Below are positions 27,635 to 35,493 of a stretch of 64,000 nucleotides of DNA, one piece after another (within the stretch, counting starts at the first letter, position 1; every line of letters begins with the position of its first letter). The DNA is from Clostridium brassicae (GTDB lineage: Bacteria > Bacillota > Clostridia > Clostridiales > Clostridiaceae), in contig NZ_JAPQFJ010000007.1 in NCBI RefSeq assembly GCF_026738875.1, forward strand, positions 1 through 64,000, in the 5' to 3' direction. The notes below the pieces were generated by a model. That model ran no database searches and had not been told where the DNA came from. It worked only from the letters and a program-made list of their open reading frames with translations. A program made the position numbers and the translations under genes.

Positions 27635-28288
27635 CTAAACCACCCCGTTCAAAAAATTTTCTGCAGCTTCTCTTACATATTTCTTATCAGTGTTATTTTT
27701 TATATACTCTATTTTTTCTTTAGCATTTACACTTTCTATCTTTCCTAAAGCTTTTATAGCATAAGTAATCACCTGAGGATTTTGATCATCTAATGCTCTA
27801 ATTAACGCAATTTCACACTTATTGTCTTGTATTTTCCCCATAGCTGATATTGCCATTCTTCTTACATTTGTAGCCTTATGTACAGAAGCCTTCATCAAAA
27901 TATCCATACATTCTATTTCTCTTAACTCTCCTAAAATCCAAACAGCCGCTTCTTTTTCTTTAGGATACATTTCCACATAGTTGTCTCTTATAAATTGCAC
28001 CAATTTTTTTGCACTATCTTTATCCAGAGATTTAAGCACAGACAATTTATCTTGTTTTCCCGCTTTAGATATAGACTCAAAAAACTCTTCTGTATTTTTA
28101 CTTTTAGTTAAAAATCTATATTTTATTTTCCCCTCAATTATATGACTTTGGGCAGTTATCCTGTCAATTTTTCTAATCTTACATATGCTATCTATACTTT
28201 TACCCTCTACAAATAAAAAATAGGTAATTTCCTCATCAGTATACTTTTCTATATCATTCCAGTCAAACTCCACAAGACCTTTTTTCAT
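27635..28288 (-). CDS. HEAT-repeat protein with N-terminal helix-turn-helix-like region
   Basis: A 217-residue soluble helical protein. Residues 1-60 resemble a helix-turn-helix (DEEITYFLFVEGKSIDSICK) and residues 90-217 carry about three HEAT-like repeats (AAVWILGELREIECMDILM; AISAMGKIQDNKCEIALIRA; AIKALGKIESVNAKEKIEYI). A protein-protein interaction role is likely; the function is unknown. GGAGAG precedes the ATG. It is coupled to the YigZ gene downstream and preceded by a family-1 repeat pair. Confidence 0.75.
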   Translation of the reverse strand: MKKGLVEFDWNDIEKYTDEEITYFLFVEGKSIDSICKIRKIDRITAQSHIIEGKIKYRFLTKSKNTEEFFESISKAGKQDKLSVLKSLDKDSAKKLVQFIRDNYVEMYPKEKEAAVWILGELREIECMDILMKASVHKATNVRRMAISAMGKIQDNKCEIALIRALDDQNPQVITYAIKALGKIESVNAKEKIEYIKNNTDKKYVREAAENFLNGVV

Positions 28289-28318
28289 ACCTACTCTCCT
28301 ATTTATTTAAGAAGTTTA

Positions 28319-28427
28319 TTTATCCGATGTCTAGTCATTCTAATATTTCTACCTTTTTAAAGTAGAAATAAATAATCACACGACCCTGGATAACGGTTTC
28401 TAAGAAGTAAAACTCCTAAGAACCCTG
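28319..28427 (+). repeat. Structured repeat family 1, unit C1
   Basis: A compact 109-bp unit. Outer blocks are tttatccgatgtctagtcatt and atcacacgaccctggataacg; the distal stem is atttctac/gtagaaat; the tail hairpin is taagaagtaaaactcctaag. It starts 30 bp upstream of the HEAT-repeat gene start. Confidence 0.88.
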
Positions 28428-28541
28428 TTTATCCGATGTCTAGTCATTCTAATATTCCTACTTTTTTAAAGTAGAAATAAATAATGACACAACCCTGGAT
28501 AACGGTTTCTAAGAAGTAAAACTCCTAAGAATCCTGTTTAT
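28428..28541 (+). repeat. Structured repeat family 1, unit C2, overlapping a coding end
   Basis: Second tandem unit, nearly identical to C1 with distal stem attcctac/gtagaaat. Its tail overlaps the last eight codons and stop of the MocR-type gene read on the other strand, so this copy is partly translated. Confidence 0.88.
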
Positions 28542-29924
28542 TATATTTAATCCTTTTTCTATATCATTGACATTAGTTTGAGAAAAACCTAATCTAAAAT
28601 ATTTTTCACCATCAAAATTATTTTTATAAAATAAAACCCCTGGGGTTATAATTACCTTCTCTTTTTTACACTTATAAAAAAGTTCTAAACAATCAACATT
28701 AATTTTATCGCTTATCTTCAAATAAAAATGAAGCCCTCCACCAGGCATATTAACCTCTACCTTGTCTTTTAATATTTCTTCAATATAATTTTTCATTAAA
28801 TTATATCTTTCTTTGTAAGCTTCATTTAAATTTTTCATATGATCTTTCCAATATCCCTCTTTAATATATAAATCCAATGCTCTTTGCATAAGGCTGGATG
28901 TTGTTATATCAGTATTAATTTTAGAACTCTGTATTCTATCTTTAAATTTATACGGAGAAACTAAATATCCAAGTCTTATACCTGGTAGAAATATTTTAGA
29001 AAAACTCTTAACATATATAACTCTATCATTTGTATCCAAACTTTTAAAGCTTTTATATTCCATATCCTTATCAAAAATCAATTCAGATAAATAGTCATCT
29101 TCTAAAATATAAAAATCATATTCTTCTGCTAAATTTAAAATTTCTCTCTTTTTCTGCATACTATATGTGCTTCCAGTAGGATTTTGAAAATAACTCATGA
29201 TATAAAAACAATTTATTTTATTTTTCTTTAATATTTTTTTAAACGCACCTATATCTATACCATCTCTAAGCATATCTATCTCAAAAATATTTGCACGTCT
29301 TCCTTTAAATACATTTAGAGCTCCACTATAGGTAGGCTTTTCTATAGCAATATTGTCATTAACATTTATCAGTGCCTTAGCAACTATATCTATTCCTTGC
29401 TGAGCTCCAGAAACTATCATTATATTATCAGTATCTATCCTCTTATCCCAAAAATGATTATTTATACTTTTTCTAAGTCCCTCATAACCAAAAGCACTTT
29501 GATAAACAAAAGCTTCGGCACCATCTCTATCTAACACATCATTTAAAACCTTTTTAAAAGTTTCAACAGGGAAAAATTCACTGCAGGTAGTTTCTCCTGA
29601 AAAGTCAATGTACCCCTTTAAAGATTCCCCGCTAACTTTTTTATATATATTAGAATATTGCTTAAGGAAGTTTTTTCTCTCTTCTTTCCCTTTAGCATAA
29701 GTACCACTTCCCATTTTTTGCAATGCATAACCTTTTTGTTGAAGCAATTTATATGCACTTACAATAGTAACTGTATTAACATCCAGGAATTTTGCTAATG
29801 TTCTTATGGCTGGAAGTCTTTCTCCGTCCTTTACTTTTTTTTCGTTTATCAATTTTTCGATGTGCTTTGATATTTGCAAATATTTTGGCATCTCTTCATC
29901 CAAATTCAAAAGGTACTTCTCCAT
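28509..29924 (-). CDS. MocR-type GntR regulator with aminotransferase-like domain
   Basis: A 471-residue regulator with an N-terminal winged-helix GntR domain (about 10-80, KVKDGERLPAIRTLAKFL) and a fold-type I aminotransferase-like domain. The PLP lysine lies in VYVKSFSKIFLPGIRLGY and the substrate-carboxylate Arg in FRLGFSQ. MocR proteins use PLP to sense amino compounds and control PLP- or amino-acid-related genes; the target here is unknown. A GAGGA site precedes the ATG. The last residues, ILRSFTS and the stop, are encoded by repeat unit C2, so the native C-terminus was altered by the repeat. Confidence 0.9.
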   Translation of the reverse strand: MEKYLLNLDEEMPKYLQISKHIEKLINEKKVKDGERLPAIRTLAKFLDVNTVTIVSAYKLLQQKGYALQKMGSGTYAKGKEERKNFLKQYSNIYKKVSGESLKGYIDFSGETTCSEFFPVETFKKVLNDVLDRDGAEAFVYQSAFGYEGLRKSINNHFWDKRIDTDNIMIVSGAQQGIDIVAKALINVNDNIAIEKPTYSGALNVFKGRRANIFEIDMLRDGIDIGAFKKILKKNKINCFYIMSYFQNPTGSTYSMQKKREILNLAEEYDFYILEDDYLSELIFDKDMEYKSFKSLDTNDRVIYVKSFSKIFLPGIRLGYLVSPYKFKDRIQSSKINTDITTSSLMQRALDLYIKEGYWKDHMKNLNEAYKERYNLMKNYIEEILKDKVEVNMPGGGLHFYLKISDKINVDCLELFYKCKKEKVIITPGVLFYKNNFDGEKYFRLGFSQTNVNDIEKGLNIINRILRSFTS

Positions 29925-29951
29925 ATAATCACATCCTCATCCAACTATTCT

Positions 29952-29993
29952 ACTAGATACTAGATACTAGATACTAGATACTAGATACTAGAT
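29952..29993. repeat. Six tandem copies of ACTAGAT
   Basis: Six perfect head-to-tail copies of the 7-mer actagat, 42 bp in all, lie just upstream of the MocR-type gene at the left end of a family-2 repeat. Such an array can gain or lose units by slippage. Confidence 0.97.
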
Positions 29994-30168
29994 GGATTTT
30001 AGGTTTCGTAAACCTTTTGGTCAAGCCCTTAGACTTTCTTCTTTTTAATCTCTATTCCTCAGATACCTTATTTAAAAACTTTGGTGACTATCTTAATTTA
30101 TTTCAAAGTTTTCTGATATCTGAAAAGAAATCTCCTATTCTAAAATCTAGTATCTATCACCTATACTC
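29994..30168. repeat. Dispersed repeat, family 2, copy 2
   Basis: Starts ggattttaggtttcgtaaacc and ends cctattctaaaatctagtatc, so with the flanking actagat array the ends form an inverted repeat. Inside, cagata/tatctg and aaaactttg/caaagtttt form a second stem. The left half resembles 1556-1690. It fills the gap between the MocR-type gene and the nucleotidyltransferase stop. Confidence 0.6.
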
Positions 30169-30173
30169 TATTT

Positions 30174-31070
30174 TTAAATAAAATATACCTTCTCTTTAAA
30201 TAATGTGCTATCATTCTTGTCTTTAAATTCTCTAATATCTCTTTTTATTATCTTTTTTTCCCACAATTTATTTAATATCGACTCAAAATCTATTTTATAA
30301 TTTTTGAAGAACTCATCTGTTTTTATATCCTCTGAACTTAACAAACAATCTTTTTTATTCATGTATTCTAATAATAAACTTGTGTACTTTTTAAAATTTA
30401 ATTCTATATTTTCATGTAAATAATCTAATATTTTCTGTATAGACATTTCTATATTAGATTTATTAAAAAATAAATCATCTACTAATTCCTTGAATTTATC
30501 ATCTAAATTCATAGCAACAACTATTATATCTTTGCTTATCATGTGTCCAAAAGAATTGACATACAGCTTGGAAAAGTCTTCAATGCATTTTACAGCTTCA
30601 CTATATGCCATATATAAATTGCTTACATTTAAATATTTTTCACAAACACTCATATTTTTAAGTAACTCCCCAAGATAAACCATATTCCATTTTTCTCTTT
30701 CACTATCTGGATAATATCTTCCTATATCATATTTAGCAGTAACTTCTTCATCTTTAGAAAACACCAATTTAGAAGAAGCAAAAATTCTATGTATAAAACC
30801 ACCTATTAAGTCTTTTCCATTAATATTAAGGAAACGTTCTTTGCTCATTAATTTTACGTGCACAGGTACTTCATCCTCTTGTGTATATATGTTTCTCATT
30901 CCTTCAAAATTATCTTTTGAAATAACAAACAAATCAATATCTGATTCTTTCCACAAATCTCCTGTTATTATGCTACCAAAAACCATAACTGCAAGAATAG
31001 AGTCATTACTTTTCATCTTTTTCACTACATTATTAAAAGCACGTTGATATTTTGCAATAGTACTCTGCAT
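30174..31070 (-). CDS. Nucleotidyltransferase-domain protein
   Basis: A 298-residue protein with an N-terminal minimal nucleotidyltransferase domain: the MVFGSIITGDLWKESDIDLF motif carries the catalytic GS and DxD (about residues 31-46). The C-terminal part is helical and resembles HEPN/substrate-binding domains of aminoglycoside-type transferases. Substrate unknown; a transferase acting on a small molecule is as likely as a regulatory one. The ATG at 31070, with GGGGGA upstream, is chosen over the frame opening at 31142. Confidence 0.75.
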   Translation of the reverse strand: MQSTIAKYQRAFNNVVKKMKSNDSILAVMVFGSIITGDLWKESDIDLFVISKDNFEGMRNIYTQEDEVPVHVKLMSKERFLNINGKDLIGGFIHRIFASSKLVFSKDEEVTAKYDIGRYYPDSEREKWNMVYLGELLKNMSVCEKYLNVSNLYMAYSEAVKCIEDFSKLYVNSFGHMISKDIIVVAMNLDDKFKELVDDLFFNKSNIEMSIQKILDYLHENIELNFKKYTSLLLEYMNKKDCLLSSEDIKTDEFFKNYKIDFESILNKLWEKKIIKRDIREFKDKNDSTLFKEKVYFI

Positions 31071-31204
31071 TAAAACTCCCCCTATTTCATATATTTTTGA
31101 TATTTTTCCAAACTCTAAGCTTCTATTGCTTATCAGAAACATTTTTTCTATTAAGCTTACAAAAACTTATTTATAAATGTAGTTCTTCTCTACTTCACCC
31201 TAAA

Positions 31205-31250
31205 TAAAATGAGAGAACCCAAATCATAGATTTGGGATAGAGTCTCTTCT
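31205..31250 (-). terminator. Hairpin after the zinc-ribbon gene
   Basis: An 8-bp stem (cccaaatc / gatttggg) with an atа loop, extended by gaga/tctc, is followed on the minus strand by TTCTCTCATTTTATTT. It probably ends the hflX-to-zinc-ribbon transcript. The core resembles the ccaaatc/gatttgg stem inserted in repeat unit A1. Confidence 0.5.
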
Positions 31251-31297
31251 TTAGTCGTTTATATTATGGTTTAGTTTAAAGATCACTTGTTTAATAA

Positions 31298-31522
31298 TTA
31301 CACTATTACTTTCTTTATATATTTTTTCTCAAAAGCCCCACAATTTTCACATTTATATATATGGACACAAGAGTCTTCTAAATCATTTATTGGATCATCC
31401 GCGCTATAATCATCAAAATACTCTTGTTGTCTTCCTTTATCTACCATATCACCTTTACATTTGCCGCATATGAGTTTTATTTCTCTGATTTTATTACAAA
31501 TAGGACATATCTTTTTTTCCAT
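31298..31522 (-). CDS. Small zinc-ribbon protein
   Basis: A 74-residue protein with paired cysteines typical of zinc ribbons: CPIC and CGKC in the first 25 residues and CENC near residue 60, plus an acidic middle (DDYSADDPIND). Possible nucleic-acid or protein contacts; function unknown. The frame opens with GTG at 31531, but the ATG at 31522 with GGGGTG upstream is preferred. It starts 16 nt after the preceding gene, so it belongs to the hflX transcript. Confidence 0.7.
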   Translation of the reverse strand: MEKKICPICNKIREIKLICGKCKGDMVDKGRQQEYFDDYSADDPINDLEDSCVHIYKCENCGAFEKKYIKKVIV

Positions 31523-31538
31523 ACAAAACACCCCAAAT

Positions 31539-32054
31539 TTATTTTTTAAAATCGCATTTATATATATTAAGCATCATATCTATTTCTTTATTTAATACTT
31601 TTAAAACATCTTCTGATGTATCACTTAAATTATAAATTAAGTTTAATAAATCCTTCACTTCTGAAAATTTTGTAAAATTATTACTATATATATTGAATAC
31701 TGCTAGAGCAAATCTTTCTGTTGAAAGGGACAAAACTTCTAAAGTTCTAAGTAACGGCTCTATATCATTCGTAAAAAAAGTTTTTTTTGCTGGATCTAAT
31801 CTTAGTTTTGTAATTTCTTCCCTAATTGTATTTATCTCTATTAGTTTTTTACTTAAACAGGTGAGTTCATCATCTATACATCCAGAATCACTAGTGGCTT
31901 CTTGCGCTTGCTTACTATCTTTTATTTTTTTTTCATTAGCTTTTATTTTTTCTTCCGCATCTTTTTTGCATTTTATATAGTCATCCTGTATTTGTTCAAT
32001 AATCTCATTACCACTTTTATTTAAAATATCTCTATTATCTTTATCATTACTCAT
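31539..32054 (-). CDS. Uncharacterised helical protein
   Basis: Not recognised. A 171-residue soluble, mostly helical protein with a Lys/Glu-rich coiled N-terminal half (about 15-55), a Cys pair region (GCIDDELTCL) and a leucine-rich C-terminal half. No signal peptide or membrane segment. AGGAG precedes the ATG. It lies between hflX and the small zinc-ribbon gene in one transcript, so a link to ribosome or stress functions is possible but unsupported. Confidence 0.65.
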   Translation of the reverse strand: MSNDKDNRDILNKSGNEIIEQIQDDYIKCKKDAEEKIKANEKKIKDSKQAQEATSDSGCIDDELTCLSKKLIEINTIREEITKLRLDPAKKTFFTNDIEPLLRTLEVLSLSTERFALAVFNIYSNNFTKFSEVKDLLNLIYNLSDTSEDVLKVLNKEIDMMLNIYKCDFKK

Positions 32055-32094
32055 ATTTACTCCTATTGGCCTTACATTACTTAATGACTCTATT

Positions 32095-33891
32095 TTAGTA
32101 GTCTTCAGTTAAAATATATTTTTGGCATCTATTATAAACCTCTTGGTCTACCATAGCTTCTATATATGTGCCATCTTCCTTATATTCCTCTTCTAAAACA
32201 TTTGCTCCTCTATGAAGTAATGCAACAATACCTTGTTCAGTATAAGGTATTAAATATTCCATTCTTTTTAAAGGATTAGGAAGAGAATTTGAAATTTTGT
32301 CAAAAAGTAAATTTAAGTTTATTTCCTGCTTTGCCGAAATCTCTATAGGATTTAATTTATTGTATTTTTCTCTTAATGCTTCTAAATATTTTTCATCAGA
32401 CTTATCAACCTTATTTAATACTAAAATTACTGGTTTATCTCCTACTCCTAGTTCTCTTAATACTTCATTTACAGCTTCTATCTGTTTATTTGCTGTATCA
32501 CTTGAAGAATCTACTATATGTAAAAGCAGTTCAGAATTTATAACCTCCTCTAATGTTGACTTAAACGCTTCAACCAAATCATGAGGTAATTTTCGTACAA
32601 ATCCTACTGTATCTGTTAGAGTTACTAATCTATTATCTCTTAGCATCAATGCTCTTGTAGTAACATCTAAAGTAGCAAATAACATATCAGCTTCAAAGAC
32701 CTTTTCTTTTTCAGCTATCTCCTTAGGAGAAGCTATTTCGCATAACTTATTTCTTAAAGTAGATTTCCCCGCATTAGTATAACCTACAAGAGATATCTTA
32801 GGTATATTTTCTCTACTCCTCTTTTCCCTTTGGACTTCTCTAACTTTTTTAATTTTCTTAAGTTGTACTGTCAAATCATGAATCCTATCTCTTATATGTC
32901 TTTTATCCATCTCAAGCTTTTTCTCTCCTGGACCCTTAGTTCCTATTCCTCCTCCAGTTCTTGAAAGAAGTACACCTAATCCCGTAAGTCTTGGAAGTCT
33001 GTATTTAAGCTGAGCTAATTCTACTTGTATTTTTGCTTCTTTACTTCTTGCCCTTCTTGCAAATATTTCTAATATTAAAGTTGTTCTATCAATTATTTTT
33101 ACTCCTATTAAGCTTTCTAAATTTCTGATTTGAGAAGCTGTTAATTCATCATCAAATATTATTACATTTGCATTTAATGCCTGCCTTAACATAGAAATTT
33201 CATTTGCCTTTCCTTCTCCTATAAAAAACGCAGTATCTCCCTTATCTCTTTTTTGAAGAACCTTATCTAAAGTAATTACATCACAAGCTTTTGCCAATTC
33301 TTCTAATTCATCCAAACTTTCTTCGTTTTCTATTCCTATTAATATAGCCTTTTCCCTATTATCTTCTTCAACTTCATTAAATTTTATGTTCTCTTCTGAA
33401 ATATTTATAATATCTAATACATCTACATTCAAAGCATCTTTTTTACTCAATGGTCCCATTATTTCTGCTTTTAGTTTATTATTTTCTATTCCACAAAATC
33501 CCAATGTTACACCTGTACATTCCCCATTTTCAACACCTATAGCAGCTATAAAATCAAGTTTTAGCTTGATAAGAGCAGAAATATCTAAATTTGACAACAT
33601 AGAATTTCCATTAGGATGAGTATGAATAATTCTTACCCCTGATAATTTTCTTTCACGTATATTTATTAAAGGCATTTCAACTGCACTACTATCTCCTATA
33701 GAAATATCTACTACATTTCCTCTTCTATCTATAGCTACACTTACTTCCTTATTTATCTCTTCTGTAATCTCACAAATTATGTTTATTAATTCTTCTTGGA
33801 AAAAACTATATTTATCTATTTTGCATTCATATATATCTTCTAACCTATTTATAATAGATTTTCTTATTCCTTCTGTATTTCCTGTTATCAT
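32095..33891 (-). CDS. hflX: HflX-type GTPase with N-terminal JAMM-like domain
   Basis: GTPase of the HflX family, which binds the 50S subunit and rescues or splits stalled ribosomes under stress. The G1 motif GYTNAGKST, G3 DTVGFVRKLP and G4 NKVD are intact, preceded by the HflX N-terminal domain and the GGGIGTKGPGEKKLE signature. At 598 residues it is far longer than typical HflX (about 420). The extra first 180 residues contain HTHPNGNSMLSNLD (H90, H92, S100, D103), an exact JAMM metalloprotease pattern H-x-H-x7-S-x2-D, with E49 a candidate upstream glutamate. GAGGTG precedes the ATG. Confidence 0.93.
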   Translation of the reverse strand: MITGNTEGIRKSIINRLEDIYECKIDKYSFFQEELINIICEITEEINKEVSVAIDRRGNVVDISIGDSSAVEMPLINIRERKLSGVRIIHTHPNGNSMLSNLDISALIKLKLDFIAAIGVENGECTGVTLGFCGIENNKLKAEIMGPLSKKDALNVDVLDIINISEENIKFNEVEEDNREKAILIGIENEESLDELEELAKACDVITLDKVLQKRDKGDTAFFIGEGKANEISMLRQALNANVIIFDDELTASQIRNLESLIGVKIIDRTTLILEIFARRARSKEAKIQVELAQLKYRLPRLTGLGVLLSRTGGGIGTKGPGEKKLEMDKRHIRDRIHDLTVQLKKIKKVREVQREKRSRENIPKISLVGYTNAGKSTLRNKLCEIASPKEIAEKEKVFEADMLFATLDVTTRALMLRDNRLVTLTDTVGFVRKLPHDLVEAFKSTLEEVINSELLLHIVDSSSDTANKQIEAVNEVLRELGVGDKPVILVLNKVDKSDEKYLEALREKYNKLNPIEISAKQEINLNLLFDKISNSLPNPLKRMEYLIPYTEQGIVALLHRGANVLEEEYKEDGTYIEAMVDQEVYNRCQKYILTEDY

Positions 33892-33955
33892 ATGAGCACC
33901 TCATTTCACTTTGCCAGTTTATTTTTGTTAAATTTGTGTGTTTATTTCCTTATAC

Positions 33956-33984
33956 TTGACAACTTTCATATAATTTTATACTAT
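33956..33984 (+). promoter_or_regulatory. Sigma-A type promoter of hprT
   Basis: A consensus TTGACA (33956-33961) and TACTAT (33979-33984) are separated by 17 bp, about 40 bp before the hprT start. It lies in the divergent gap with hflX. Confidence 0.75.
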
Positions 33985-34024
33985 AAAATCAATGTTGTAA
34001 ATATCTATGGTATGGAGGAATACA

Positions 34025-34549
34025 ATGGAAAATAAAAAAAGAAACATTCTTATAAGCGAAGAACAAATTCAAAAAAGGATAATCGAACTTGGAGAAAAAA
34101 TCTCAACTGATTATCAAGACAAAAATCTTTATGTTCTTTCATTGCTTAGAGGAAGCTTTATATATGCCGCTGATTTAGTTAGACACATAACCGTACCTAC
34201 TAAAATCGGTTTTATGACAACTTCAAGTTATGGTCATAATGAAACTTCTTGTGGCAACGTAAAAATAGTAAACGATATTCCTGATAATATTGAAGGATTT
34301 GATGTACTTGTAGTAGATGATATTGTTGATACAGGAATAACAATGAAATTTGTAATGAACCATATAAAATCATTAGGCGCTAGAGATGTTAAAAGTTGCG
34401 TACTTTTAGACAAACCTGAAAGAAGAAAAGTGGATATAACACCTAATTACTGTTGTTTTGAAATACCTGATGTATTTGTTGTTGGTTATGGATTAAATTA
34501 CGGAGATTACTATAGAAATGTTCCTTATGTTTTTAATTGGGAAGATTAA
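34025..34549 (+). CDS. hprT: Hypoxanthine phosphoribosyltransferase
   Basis: Purine salvage enzyme making IMP or GMP from hypoxanthine or guanine with PRPP. The PRPP motif VLVVDDIVDTGITM (near residues 95-108), LRGSFIYAADL and VVGYGLNYGDYYRN are diagnostic; 174 residues. The frame opens at 34007, but the ATG at 34025 is chosen because GGAGG lies 6 nt upstream. It has its own promoter and terminator. Confidence 0.96.
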   Translation: MENKKRNILISEEQIQKRIIELGEKISTDYQDKNLYVLSLLRGSFIYAADLVRHITVPTKIGFMTTSSYGHNETSCGNVKIVNDIPDNIEGFDVLVVDDIVDTGITMKFVMNHIKSLGARDVKSCVLLDKPERRKVDITPNYCCFEIPDVFVVGYGLNYGDYYRNVPYVFNWED

Positions 34550-34560
34550 TATTTATTTAA

Positions 34561-34594
34561 ATTACTATGCTAAAAAGCATAGTAATTTTTTAAT
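34561..34594 (+). terminator. hprT terminator
   Basis: Perfect arms attactatgct / agcatagtaat around an aaaa loop, followed by tttttaatt on the plus strand. It overlaps the 3' end of the convergent yunB gene. Confidence 0.85.
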
Positions 34595-35234
34595 TACTTG
34601 GGATTTTTACTCCCTTATCATCAAATTGTAAAGCAGTATCTGGAACTTTTCCTACAATAATAGTCTCTGCTATAGGCACTTCATTATTTATTTCTACAAT
34701 ATTACTACTTAACGCAAGCATAACTTTTACTTTAGTATTAACTCTAACATAAATTTTATGTCTTGTCTGATTAATTCCTGCACTTTCAAAAACTGATATA
34801 TATTTGGCTTCCACATACCCTACAGGATTAATTTTTATATTAATATTAGGTCCAATACTAGATATTATGTTATTTTTAAATACATAAGAAAATGGAAGAC
34901 TTATGCCTTTTTCACCAACTTCTTTTAATTGCTTACTAGCTTTTAACGCTACTTCACAAGCAATCATATTCATCTTTAGTGTATCTGCTTTTAAAAGAAT
35001 AATATTTCCTTCTGAATCTTTTTCATACTTTATTATATCATCATAATTAAAGTTTTTTACATATTCATCAACTATACACTTATTTATTATTTCTATCGCC
35101 ATAGCCTTTGCCTCTGTATCTGCTATTTCGGTTATTGAAGGAGTTAGTGTCTTATTAAAAATATATAACAAAATACTTACACTGATTATTATTAATAATA
35201 CAATTCCTAATATTTTTACTTTTCTATATTTAAT
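34590..35234 (-). CDS. yunB: Sporulation protein YunB, probable ATT start
   Basis: YunB-family protein, expressed in the mother cell under SigE in Bacillus and needed for full sporulation; precise role unknown. From the usual start codons the only option is TTG at 35171 (193 residues), which would omit the membrane anchor. The frame stays open upstream and encodes a basic KYRKVKI stretch and a TM of about 18 residues. AAGGAGG sits exactly 7 nt before an ATT at 35234, and no ATG, GTG or TTG lies between. An ATT start giving 214 residues is proposed. Convergent with hprT. Confidence 0.75.
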   Translation of the reverse strand: MKYRKVKILGIVLLIIISVSILLYIFNKTLTPSITEIADTEAKAMAIEIINKCIVDEYVKNFNYDDIIKYEKDSEGNIILLKADTLKMNMIACEVALKASKQLKEVGEKGISLPFSYVFKNNIISSIGPNINIKINPVGYVEAKYISVFESAGINQTRHKIYVRVNTKVKVMLALSSNIVEINNEVPIAETIIVGKVPDTALQFDDKGVKIPSN

Positions 35235-35412
35235 ACTATTTCCTCCTTTATGCTTTATTATATATTATATTTACTTTGTTCTTAATAAATGAACAACAGA
35301 ATAAATTATATTGGTATTCTATTATCCACTAAAATAATTATCAAAAAATATTATTCATTTTTCTAATATAATGAACTAAGAATTAATGTTCTGTATTAGC
35401 CCTGTATTAATA

Positions 35413-35441
35413 TTATCAAATTTTAAAAAATAGTGTATAAT
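35413..35441 (+). promoter_or_regulatory. Promoter of the class A PBP gene
   Basis: TTATCA (35413-35418) and a perfect TATAAT (35436-35441) are 17 bp apart, about 50 bp before the start codon. The -35 matches the consensus at four of six positions. Confidence 0.6.
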
Positions 35442-35493
35442 TTCATTATATGCTATAATATTTTAAACTACGTAAGCATAAGGAGGATTATTA

